DNA from: JAMZMI01 sp049115715
GTDB lineage: Bacteria > Bacteroidota > Bacteroidia > Cytophagales > Cyclobacteriaceae
Reading direction: 5' to 3'
Assembly: GCA_049115715.1 (NCBI GenBank)
Contig: JAGDZQ010000004.1
Span: 1-64,000, forward strand
DNA length: 64,000 bases
In this document: piece after piece, positions 35,454 through 43,338 of the stretch
How the letters are laid out: the number at the start of each line of letters is the position of its first letter
Numbering within the stretch: position 1 is the stretch's first letter
Notes under the pieces: model-generated
Databases searched by the model: none
What the model saw: only the letters and a program-made list of their open reading frames with translations
What the model was told of the DNA's origin: nothing
Program-made: the position numbers and the translations under genes

Positions 35454-36128
35454 TTGAATACCATAGCCTCTATCAACAATACGGTGACAGCTCAATCTTA
35501 CGAGTGTACGGTGACCGTTGATTGCGCTGTTTTCGGCTTTCAGGACAATACGCTCAAGCTCTTATTAGTCAAGCGATCCATTGAACCTTTCAAAGATTAT
35601 TGGCTGCTTCCTGGTGGACTGATGGATGTAAATGAGACGCTGGAAGCATCAGTCAATAAAGTGCTATTCAATCTTACGGGTATAAATACAGTTTTGCATC
35701 ATCAGGTGAAATGCTATAGCGAAATAGACAGACACCCCGTGAAGCGATCCATTACAGTGAGCTTCTATGCATTGGTCAAGCCAGAGAATCATCCCGTCAT
35801 TGCAAAAAATCACATCTCTGCTGTAAGCTGGTATGCCTTGGACGAATTGCCAAAATTAGGTTTTGACCATGATCAATTGGTTGCAGATGCTTTGATAGAG
35901 CTCAGAAGGAATTTGAAACAAGATCTATTATTTGGGGAGCTGCTTCCTGAAAAATTCACGCTCAAAGAACTACAAGACTTGTATGAGAGTGTGTTAGATG
36001 AAAAATTGGATCGAAGAAACTTCCGAAAGAAGATTTTACAGATGGACATTTTGGTTGCGACTGATGAGATCAAAGTAGGAGTGAAAGGAGGGCCGCAGCT
36101 TTTCAAAATGAAAGAAGGGAAAGTGTAA
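35454..36128 (+). CDS. Nudix-domain transcriptional regulator (NrtR/AraR-like)
   Basis: A 224-residue protein with a Nudix fold (about 15-150) and a C-terminal winged helix (about 150-220). The Nudix box keeps Gly55, Glu61 and Gly76. The catalytic Arg-Glu-x-x-Glu-Glu core, however, reads Lys-Val-Leu-Phe-Asn-Leu, so hydrolase activity should be lost and the domain probably senses a ligand. Such regulators are known for NAD genes (NrtR) and, in Bacteroidota, for arabinose genes (AraR). Position directly before uxaC, kdgK and eda suggests it senses a uronate intermediate. The start is TTG: an in-frame stop lies 16 bases upstream and no ATG occurs before residue 57. Confidence 0.8.
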   Translation: MNTIASINNTVTAQSYECTVTVDCAVFGFQDNTLKLLLVKRSIEPFKDYWLLPGGLMDVNETLEASVNKVLFNLTGINTVLHHQVKCYSEIDRHPVKRSITVSFYALVKPENHPVIAKNHISAVSWYALDELPKLGFDHDQLVADALIELRRNLKQDLLFGELLPEKFTLKELQDLYESVLDEKLDRRNFRKKILQMDILVATDEIKVGVKGGPQLFKMKEGKV

Positions 36129-36160
36129 ATGATGAAGTGTAAGATCAAAATATCGGATAT

Positions 36161-37561
36161 ATGAAGGAGTTTCTTACAAAGGATTTTTTGTTGGAAACGG
36201 ATGTAGCCAAGTCGTTGTATCATGATCATGCGGCGAAAATGCCTATCATCGATTTTCATAATCACCTATCTCCAAAGGATATTGCTGAGGATCGTGTTTA
36301 TGCAAACGCTACTGAAGCTTGGCTTGAAGGTGATCACTACAAGTGGCGGGCGATGCGGGCCAATGGTGTTGATGAGTCTTACACCACAGGTGATCGATCA
36401 GCCGAAGAGAAATTTGAGAAATGGGCCGAAACGGTTCCATTCACTTTAAGGAATCCCCTATATCACTGGACGCATTTGGAGTTGAGAAGATATTTCGGGA
36501 TTGAAAGCTTACTTAGTGAGCAAACGAGTAAAGCTATTTTTGAAGAAGTTTCTTCAAAGCTGAAGACTCCTGAATATTCGTGCAGGGGCTTGCTCGAAAA
36601 AATGAAAGTAGAGGTGGTATGTACCACAGATGATCCTACTGACGATCTTCGCTATCATATTCGAATCAAAGATGAAAGCCTTGATATAAAAGCCCTCCCG
36701 ACCTTTCGCCCTGATAAGCTTTATGATATTTCGAGTGTTAAATCATATCAGAAATATATCGAGAAACTTTCAGCGGTTTCTGATATAGAGATTAAGACTT
36801 TCGACTCATTCATTTTGGCAATTGAGAAGCGAATGGATTTCTTCCATGAGGTGGGATGTAGGCTATCAGATCACGGTCTGGACTATTTTGGTCAACTGGA
36901 TTATTCTCCTGAAAGGCTGAAAAGCATATTTGAGGATCTTCTTGGAGGTAATGAGCAATCGGAGGAAGGCTTAAGAGTCTTTAGGCATGGTATGATGGTA
37001 GAGTTGAGCAAACGCTATCACACCAGAGGGTGGACACAGCAATTTCACCTAGGAGTTATTCGCAACAACAACGATCGCCTTATGAGAGAATTAGGACCCG
37101 ATACAGGGTTTGATTCTATGGGGGATTTTCAGCACGTACTTGGTTTGAAACATTTTTTGAATCAGCTGGATCAAGAAGGAAAATTGACCAAGACGATTGT
37201 CTATAATCTGAACCCCAAGGATAATGAGGCTATTGCGACTATGCTATTCAACTTCAACGATGGGTCAGCCGCAGGCAAGATTCAATTTGGATCAGGGTGG
37301 TGGTTCTTAGATCAGAAGGATGGAATGGAAAAGCAATTAAATACCCTTTCCAATATGGGACTTCTAAGAAGATTTGTGGGTATGCTTACGGATAGCAGAA
37401 GCTTTCTTTCGATGACCAGACACGAGTATTTTAGAAGGATACTGTGCAATCTTCTGGGCAATGATGTGGAGAAAGGAGAGCTGCCTCATGATATGAAGCT
37501 GCTTGGCTCGATGGTAGAAGATATATGCTATAATAACGCAAAACGATATTTCGATTTTTAA
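36161..37561 (+). CDS. uxaC: Glucuronate isomerase (uronate isomerase)
   Basis: Converts D-glucuronate to D-fructuronate, or D-galacturonate to D-tagaturonate. The 466-residue length is typical. The amidohydrolase-like barrel opens with Asp-Phe-His-Asn-His-Leu (His33 and His35, metal ligands). A Trp-Arg-Ala-Met-Arg-Ala-Asn-Gly segment, Cys-Thr-Thr-Asp-Asp-Pro and a C-terminal Asp-Ser-Arg-Ser-Phe segment are standard for UxaC. It begins the enzyme set behind the Nudix-like regulator. The next steps (fructuronate or tagaturonate reductase, mannonate or altronate dehydratase) are not in the window. Confidence 0.95.
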   Translation: MKEFLTKDFLLETDVAKSLYHDHAAKMPIIDFHNHLSPKDIAEDRVYANATEAWLEGDHYKWRAMRANGVDESYTTGDRSAEEKFEKWAETVPFTLRNPLYHWTHLELRRYFGIESLLSEQTSKAIFEEVSSKLKTPEYSCRGLLEKMKVEVVCTTDDPTDDLRYHIRIKDESLDIKALPTFRPDKLYDISSVKSYQKYIEKLSAVSDIEIKTFDSFILAIEKRMDFFHEVGCRLSDHGLDYFGQLDYSPERLKSIFEDLLGGNEQSEEGLRVFRHGMMVELSKRYHTRGWTQQFHLGVIRNNNDRLMRELGPDTGFDSMGDFQHVLGLKHFLNQLDQEGKLTKTIVYNLNPKDNEAIATMLFNFNDGSAAGKIQFGSGWWFLDQKDGMEKQLNTLSNMGLLRRFVGMLTDSRSFLSMTRHEYFRRILCNLLGNDVEKGELPHDMKLLGSMVEDICYNNAKRYFDF

Positions 37562-37594
37562 AATTTTAATTCATAATTAAATCAAACTATTAAG

Positions 37595-38644
37595 ATGAAC
37601 AAAAAAGTAGTAACCTTCGGTGAAATCATGTTGAGATTAGCTCCACAGGGTTTCTTACGTTTCTCTCAAGCCAATTCATTTGATGTGATTTATGGTGGTG
37701 GAGAATCCAACGTGGCTGTATCATTGGCAAACTACGGTGTGCCTGTAGATTTCGTGACCAGGCTTCCAAAAAATGATATTGGTGAGTGTGCCATGATGGA
37801 AATGCGCAAGCGTGGTGTCAATGTTGACAACATTGTTTGGGGAGGAGATAGATTAGGAATCTATTTCTTAGAAACAGGAGCTGTTTCCAGAGGAAGTAAA
37901 GTTGTTTACGATAGAGCTCATTCTGCCATGGCAGAGATTGAGTCTGGAATGATCGATTGGAAGAAAGTATTCGAAGGAGTGGACTGGTTTCACTGGACGG
38001 GTATCACTCCGGCCATTTCGCAGGGAGCTGCTGATGTTTGCTTAGAAGCTGTGAAAGCTGCTAGTGAACTTGGAGTTACAATCTCAACGGATTTGAACTA
38101 CCGCGCCAAATTGTGGAAATATTGTGACGATGCACATAGAGAAGCAGTGATGACAGAGTTGACTTCTTATTGTGATGTTGTTTTAGGAAACGAAGAAGAT
38201 GCAGAAATGCACTTTGGAATCAAGCCTGAGGGAATTACTGTTCAAACTCAAGGTCACGACGTTAAGGCAGAAGCTTTCTTATCAGTTTGCCAGCAAATGA
38301 TGGAAAAGTTTCCAAGAGCTAAAAAGGTAATTACTACTTTGAGAGGTTCTATTTCGGCATCACACAACACATGGGCAGGAGTGCTTTATGATGGTACCAA
38401 AATGTTGGAAACTCGTCAGTATCAAATTACTGATATCGTAGATAGAGTTGGAGGAGGAGATTCGTTTATGGGAGGTCTGATTTACGGACTTTTGAATTAC
38501 CCAGATGACGATCAAAATGCATTGGATTTTGCAGTTGCGGCTTCATGCTTGAAACATACAATCAAAGGTGATGCAAACTTGGCTACTGTAGCTGAAGTTG
38601 AGAAACTGATGGGTGGAGACGCTTCAGGTCGAGTTGCTAGATAA
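37595..38644 (+). CDS. kdgK: 2-dehydro-3-deoxygluconokinase (KDG kinase, PfkB family)
   Basis: Phosphorylates 2-keto-3-deoxygluconate to KDPG. The 349-residue PfkB-family protein has the N-terminal Gly-Gly-Gly-Glu-Ser-Asn-Val-Ala sugar-binding segment. The C-terminal PfkB signature (Asp-Arg-Val-Gly-Gly-Gly-Asp-Ser-Phe) includes the catalytic Asp and the anion hole. It lies 33 bases after uxaC and before the KDPG aldolase, matching the order of the pathway. Adenosine, fructose or other sugar kinases of this family are less likely in this setting. Confidence 0.92.
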   Translation: MNKKVVTFGEIMLRLAPQGFLRFSQANSFDVIYGGGESNVAVSLANYGVPVDFVTRLPKNDIGECAMMEMRKRGVNVDNIVWGGDRLGIYFLETGAVSRGSKVVYDRAHSAMAEIESGMIDWKKVFEGVDWFHWTGITPAISQGAADVCLEAVKAASELGVTISTDLNYRAKLWKYCDDAHREAVMTELTSYCDVVLGNEEDAEMHFGIKPEGITVQTQGHDVKAEAFLSVCQQMMEKFPRAKKVITTLRGSISASHNTWAGVLYDGTKMLETRQYQITDIVDRVGGGDSFMGGLIYGLLNYPDDDQNALDFAVAASCLKHTIKGDANLATVAEVEKLMGGDASGRVAR

Positions 38645-38770
38645 GTTTTAAAAGTTAAAAGAAGAAAAGTATAAAGGGAAAGGGTTTAGTGGAGTCAAGG
38701 AATTGAGATTGATATAAAAATGTCAATAACCTACACCTAATCAACCCGAGTACCTTATAACCGAAAAGAA

Positions 38771-39442
38771 ATGGCTCAATTTACAAGAATAGAAGTTGCT
38801 ACCGCTATGAAAGAAACGGGGATGATTCCTTTGTTTTTCAATGGCGATATTGAATTAAGTAAGAATGTACTAAAGGCATGCTACGATGGTGGGGCACGTT
38901 TGATGGAATTCACAGCAAGAGGTGATTTTGCTCACGAGGTTTTTGGTGAGTTGACAAAGTACGCAATCGCTGAGCTTCCAGGAATGATCATGGGAGTAGG
39001 TTCTGTAACAGATGGTGCCGCAGCATCATTGTATATGTCTTTGGGGGCAAACTTTATCGTGACTCCAGTATTGAGGGAAGATATTGCAATTGCTTGTAAC
39101 AGAAAAAAAGTGCTTTGGTCACCAGGATGTGGTTCTTTAACAGAGATTGCAAGAGCTGAGGAGCTTGGTTGCGAAATCGTGAAGTTGTTCCCAGGAGATT
39201 TGTACGGACCTAAGTTCGTGAAAGGAATCAAAGGGCCTCAACCTTGGACTTCTATCATGCCAACAGGTGGAGTTTCTCCTGAATTGGAAAACCTTAAAGG
39301 ATGGTTCGGTGCTGGTGTTACATGCGTAGGGATGGGATCACAATTGATTTCTAAAGACATCATTACCAATAAAGACTATGCTAAACTTGAGCAAGATGTC
39401 AAAAATGCTTTAGCACTTATCAAACAAATTAGAAACCAGTGA
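38771..39442 (+). CDS. eda: KDPG aldolase (2-dehydro-3-deoxy-phosphogluconate aldolase)
   Basis: Cleaves KDPG to pyruvate and glyceraldehyde-3-phosphate, the last step of the uronate route. The 223-residue TIM barrel has Glu46 in Met-Glu-Phe-Thr-Ala-Arg-Gly and the Schiff-base lysine Lys138 in Val-Lys-Leu-Phe-Pro-Gly. The Pro-Thr-Gly-Gly-Val phosphate loop is also visible. It is somewhat separated from kdgK (126 bases) but overlaps the TRAP binding-protein gene by four bases, so it is translationally coupled to transport. Confidence 0.93.
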   Translation: MAQFTRIEVATAMKETGMIPLFFNGDIELSKNVLKACYDGGARLMEFTARGDFAHEVFGELTKYAIAELPGMIMGVGSVTDGAAASLYMSLGANFIVTPVLREDIAIACNRKKVLWSPGCGSLTEIARAEELGCEIVKLFPGDLYGPKFVKGIKGPQPWTSIMPTGGVSPELENLKGWFGAGVTCVGMGSQLISKDIITNKDYAKLEQDVKNALALIKQIRNQ

Positions 39443-40428
39443 GAAACCTCGCATTTTTCATTTCCTTACTCTTGGTTGGTCTGTTTGGTTGTCAAAAGGC
39501 GAACAATGTCAAGGTACTAAAACTTGCCCATGGACTGGATGTTAATCATCCGGTTCATGCTGGTATGGTGAACTTATCCGAACGTCTGGAAGAGAAATCA
39601 AAAGGAGCCCTGCGAATTGAGATTTACCCGTCGGGACAACTGGGTGGCGAAAGAGAACTTTTAGAATTACTACAAATAGGTAGTTTGGCTATGACCAAAG
39701 TATCAAGCGGGGTTCTTGAAAATTTCGTCCCCTCATTCGAGGTTTTAGGATTGCCATACTTGTTTGAGGACAAAAAACACTTGTTTGGAGTATTGAGAGG
39801 AGAAATTGGAGAGGATCTTTTATCCAAAGGAGAAAAATACAGATTTAGAGGGTTGTGCTTTTATGATGCGGGATACAGAAGCTTCTATACCAAAGAGCGT
39901 CCCGTATATCAACCATCCGATCTTGAAGGGCTCAAAGTAAGAGTAATGAAAAGTGTGACAGCAGTAAATATGGTGAGTGAGTTGGGAGGATCGCCAACTC
40001 CTGTTTCTTGGGGAGAACTCTATACCGCACTTCAGCAAGGAGTGGTAGATGGAGCGGAAAACAATCCACCAAGCTTTTACTCTAGCCGTCACTATGAAGT
40101 ATGCAAGTATTATACTTTAGATGAGCACACAAGCCTTCCCGATGTTTTACTTATAAGCCTGGAATGGTGGAATGGACTGAGCAAAGAAGAGCAAGGTTGG
40201 CTGAAATCTGCAGCAAATGAATCTGTAGACTTTCAAATGAAAGTCTGGGAGAAGTCTGAGAAGGAATGCCTTGAGGCAGTTGAAAAAGCGGGTGTTGAGA
40301 TTATTCGTCCCGAAAAATCTATTTTTTCAGACAAAGTTCAGCCCCTATACGATGCTTATGCTGACGATAAAGTGAAGTATGAGTTGATTCAAAGAATTAA
40401 AAAGTATGCAGATGCGGAAGAACGTTGA
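39439..40428 (+). CDS. dctP: TRAP transporter solute-binding lipoprotein (DctP family)
   Basis: The extracytoplasmic binding protein of a tripartite TRAP transporter, 329 residues. It starts at GTG inside the aldolase stop (GTGA overlap). The signal ends in a lipobox (Leu-Phe-Gly-Cys), so it is membrane-anchored. DctP motifs are Tyr-Pro-Ser-Gly-Gln-Leu-Gly-Gly-Glu, Leu-Lys-Val-Arg-Val-Met and Gln-Gly-Val-Val-Asp-Gly-Ala-Glu-Asn. The conserved arginine of Val-Arg-Val is expected to bind the substrate carboxylate. Context points to D-glucuronate or D-galacturonate as substrate. Confidence 0.93.
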   Translation: MRNLAFFISLLLVGLFGCQKANNVKVLKLAHGLDVNHPVHAGMVNLSERLEEKSKGALRIEIYPSGQLGGERELLELLQIGSLAMTKVSSGVLENFVPSFEVLGLPYLFEDKKHLFGVLRGEIGEDLLSKGEKYRFRGLCFYDAGYRSFYTKERPVYQPSDLEGLKVRVMKSVTAVNMVSELGGSPTPVSWGELYTALQQGVVDGAENNPPSFYSSRHYEVCKYYTLDEHTSLPDVLLISLEWWNGLSKEEQGWLKSAANESVDFQMKVWEKSEKECLEAVEKAGVEIIRPEKSIFSDKVQPLYDAYADDKVKYELIQRIKKYADAEER

Positions 40429-40870
40429 TAAAATATTGGAGTGGGTACTCGTCTTGCTCATGTCAATCATGGTTTTGAATGTGCTTTGGCAGGTAGCATC
40501 TCGCTATTTGTTAGGCTCTCCTAGCCTGTTCACAGATGAGCTTGCAGGATTCTTACTAATCTGGCTAGGTCTGCTTGGAGCTGCTTACGCAGCAGGACAG
40601 AAAGCACATTTGGCTATTGATATACTGCTCAATAAAATTGAAGGACGATATAAGTCTTATTTAAATCTATTCATTAGCCTGCTTACGATCCTTTTTGCAG
40701 CTACAGTAATGGTCATAGGAGGAATGAGGTTGGTATTTATCACCCTGAGCCTAGAGCAGCTTTCTGCAACGCTCAGAGTGCCATTGGGATATGTATATCT
40801 GGTAATTCCAATTACAGGGTTGCTTATCGTTTATTACACAGTTATGGATTATAAAACTCAGCAAAAATGA
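40406..40870 (+). CDS. dctQ: TRAP transporter small permease (DctQ family)
   Basis: A 154-residue protein with four transmembrane helices. It has the DctQ landmarks Trp-Gln-Val-Ala-Ser-Arg-Tyr, Asp-Glu-Leu-Ala and Tyr-Ala-Ala-Gly-Gln-Lys-Ala-His. It overlaps the binding-protein gene by 23 bases and the large permease gene by four (ATGA), so all three should be made in fixed ratio. It supports the large permease in sodium-driven uptake. Confidence 0.92.
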   Translation: MQMRKNVDKILEWVLVLLMSIMVLNVLWQVASRYLLGSPSLFTDELAGFLLIWLGLLGAAYAAGQKAHLAIDILLNKIEGRYKSYLNLFISLLTILFAATVMVIGGMRLVFITLSLEQLSATLRVPLGYVYLVIPITGLLIVYYTVMDYKTQQK

Positions 40871-42162
40871 GCCTGACGGAAATATTGATATTGGTTTTGA
40901 GTTTTGTTGTATTGCTGGGATTAGGCCTGCCAATCGCCTATTGTATTGGACTGTCCTCGCTCTTTACACTCATTGTTTCTATGCCTGCCCTAACTGCCTT
41001 TACCACTTTGGCACAACGAATGGCTACTGGACTGGACAGTTTTGCTTTGCTCGCAATCCCCTTCTTTGTGCTATCTGGACAACTGATGAATAGTGGAGGA
41101 ATCGCAAGAAGACTTGTTGATTTTGCCAAAGCAATAGTAGGGGGACTTCCAGGAGGATTAGCCTTCGTGAATATTGTTGCAAGTATGCTTTTTGGAGCAA
41201 TTTCAGGATCAGCAGCTGCTGCAGCCTCGGCAATAGGAGGATTTATGGGACCTAGAATGGAAAAGGAAGGCTATGATAAATCATTTGGAGCGGCTGTTAA
41301 TATCACAAGTGCCACAACTGGTTTGATCATTCCACCAAGTAATATTCTGATAGTCTACTCACTAGCCAGTGGTGGAGTCTCCATTGCCGCCCTGTTTATC
41401 GCCGGGTATGTGCCAGGGCTCATCGTTGGGTTTTCGCTCATGATGGTTTCAATGGTTATCGCACTGAGAAGAAAATATAAAAGAGGGAGCTGGGAAAGTT
41501 TAGGAGAGACTTTCAAGAAATTCATCAGTGCTTTTCCAAGCCTTTTGTTGCTTGTAATTGTAATTGGAGGAATCGTGGCTGGTATTTTCACAGCGACGGA
41601 AGCATCAGCTATTGCGGTACTTTATACACTTATTCTTGCATTTCTATACAAAGAAGTAAAAGTTTCCGACCTCCCCAAGATTATACTGAATACGGTGCTT
41701 ACCACTTCAGTGGTGATGCTACTTATTGGCACTTCCATGGGCATGTCTTGGGTGATGTCCTATGAGAATATTCCTCAAGAAGTAAGTCAAAGTCTTATCA
41801 CTCTTACAGACAATCCGATCATAATCCTCTTGATTATTAATCTGATTTTGCTCTTCGTAGGAGTGTTTATGGACATGACTCCAGCGGTATTGATATTTAC
41901 GCCGATCTTCTTACCTGTAGTAACCAAGCTTGGAATGGATCCGGTTCATTTTGGTATAGTGATGGTTTTAAACCTTTGCATAGGACTGTGCACACCGCCA
42001 GTAGGTTCTGTCTTATTCATTGGCTGTGGAGTCGCAGGGATCAGCATTGAGAAAGTACTAAAGCCGCTTATTCCCATGTTCATAGCAATGATCGTTGTTT
42101 TACTTCTGATTACTTACGTTCCGCAATTGAGCCTATGGCTTCCAGGAAAACTTGGCTTTTAG
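40867..42162 (+). CDS. dctM: TRAP transporter large permease (DctM family)
   Basis: A 431-residue protein with about 12 hydrophobic helices. DctM motifs include Phe-Val-Leu-Ser-Gly-Gln-Leu-Met, Ser-Gly-Ser-Ala-Ala-Ala-Ala-Ala-Ser-Ala-Ile-Gly, Ile-Pro-Pro-Ser-Asn and a second Cys-Thr-Pro-Pro-Val-Gly repeat. These paired hairpins are characteristic of the ion-transporter superfamily. It is the transport channel of the uronate TRAP system and ends the tightly overlapped part of the operon. Confidence 0.93.
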   Translation: MSLTEILILVLSFVVLLGLGLPIAYCIGLSSLFTLIVSMPALTAFTTLAQRMATGLDSFALLAIPFFVLSGQLMNSGGIARRLVDFAKAIVGGLPGGLAFVNIVASMLFGAISGSAAAAASAIGGFMGPRMEKEGYDKSFGAAVNITSATTGLIIPPSNILIVYSLASGGVSIAALFIAGYVPGLIVGFSLMMVSMVIALRRKYKRGSWESLGETFKKFISAFPSLLLLVIVIGGIVAGIFTATEASAIAVLYTLILAFLYKEVKVSDLPKIILNTVLTTSVVMLLIGTSMGMSWVMSYENIPQEVSQSLITLTDNPIIILLIINLILLFVGVFMDMTPAVLIFTPIFLPVVTKLGMDPVHFGIVMVLNLCIGLCTPPVGSVLFIGCGVAGISIEKVLKPLIPMFIAMIVVLLLITYVPQLSLWLPGKLGF

Positions 42163-42260
42163 GTTTAAACAGTAGCAAGGACATCTGGTTGGATTTTGGT
42201 GAGAGGTAGAATTGAAGGTTAGATTTTTCAACAGAGCTAATCCTATCAAATAATTAATGG

Positions 42261-43133
42261 ATGGATATACTTCCTCTTGCTTTGGTGCTTGTGTCAACTC
42301 TGACTCATGCTTATTGGAATTACCTCATTAAGAGTTCTAGGAATAAGCACATATTTACAGCACTGAGTAAGTTATCTGAAGTAATTATTTTTCTTATTCC
42401 AGCGGTCTACTTTTTGATCAATAGCGAATTTCAGATTGGTTTTATCTGGCTAGTTGTGGTGGCTGCCACTATTACTTTTCTAAACTATTTTTTTCTAGCC
42501 AGTGCATATAAGCATGGTGAATTGTCATTGGTTTACCCCATTTCACGTTCGAGTACGATTTTTCTTCCAATACTAGCCTTCTATTTCATTGATGAAAAGA
42601 TAGATGAAGTTGGTGCTACAGCAGTGCTCCTGATACTCCTTGGGACTTTTGTTATGCATATGGAGACGCAGAGTCGAGGAGGCATGCGAGCGGCACTCCG
42701 AAAGATTAAAAATGTGGGAAGCCTATATGCTGTTCTTGCTGCGCTGACAGTAGCAGGATATACATTATGGGATAAAATTTCAATTTCGAAGATGCAGCCT
42801 TTCCTGTATTTCTATATGTACACTTTTATTGTCGCCATAATCTACAACGCTTTTACATTCATGAAATTCGATAAGACTGAAATCAAAAGAGAGTGGAATA
42901 TTAATCGATACAAAGTGGTTCAGGTGGGTTTCTTCAACAGCATTACCTATATCATGATTCTCATAGCACTGACAATGAGCAAAGTCACATATGTAGGAGG
43001 TCTCAGACAACTCAGTATCGTAGCGGGAGCTTTTTTAGGATATAAGCTGCTCGGAGAGAAAATGAGCTTACCTAAGATTGTCGGCATACTGATCTCCTTA
43101 GTAGGAGGAGCGTTGATATATCTAGCCGAATAA
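42261..43133 (+). CDS. EamA/DMT-family permease
   Basis: A 290-residue protein with ten predicted transmembrane helices in two EamA halves, each with the typical (Ile/Leu)-x-Tyr-Pro-(Ile)-x-Arg or Gly-Gly-Leu-Arg-Gln-Leu-Ser signature. The substrate cannot be read from sequence. Being downstream of the TRAP genes on the same strand (98-base gap), it may export or import a sugar-related metabolite, but it could be unrelated. Confidence 0.85.
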   Translation: MDILPLALVLVSTLTHAYWNYLIKSSRNKHIFTALSKLSEVIIFLIPAVYFLINSEFQIGFIWLVVVAATITFLNYFFLASAYKHGELSLVYPISRSSTIFLPILAFYFIDEKIDEVGATAVLLILLGTFVMHMETQSRGGMRAALRKIKNVGSLYAVLAALTVAGYTLWDKISISKMQPFLYFYMYTFIVAIIYNAFTFMKFDKTEIKREWNINRYKVVQVGFFNSITYIMILIALTMSKVTYVGGLRQLSIVAGAFLGYKLLGEKMSLPKIVGILISLVGGALIYLAE

Positions 43134-43167
43134 TACCTCCAAGCTGGGAATAGAGAGAAAGTGAAAG

Positions 43168-43220
43168 CGTTTTTCGAAGCAATCACGCGTTCACGCTGCT
43201 TAGCGAGAAATACGAAAACG
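43168..43220. other. Imperfect hairpin after the DMT permease gene
   Basis: Nested inverted repeats (CGTTTTTCG with CGAAAACG, and AAGCA with TGCTT) could fold into a long imperfect hairpin. It has no clear U-run, so it may be an RNA-stability element or an operator rather than a terminator. Confidence 0.35.
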
Positions 43221-43267
43221 TTTAATCATGTTGAATAAAGATGATTAAAAACACTTTCAATACAAAT

Positions 43268-43294
43268 ACCTTATATTCATTTTGACTATAAGGT
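43268..43294. promoter_or_regulatory. Candidate operator of the sodium/solute symporter
   Basis: ACCTTATA (43268-43275) and TATAAGGT (43287-43294) form perfect 8-base arms separated by 11 bases, 44 bases before the symporter's start. The spacing suits a dimeric repressor or activator. Which regulator binds is unknown. Confidence 0.45.
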
Positions 43295-43338
43295 AAGAAA
43301 TTTGCATCTTACATCTAACTTAAACTAAAAAATATCAA

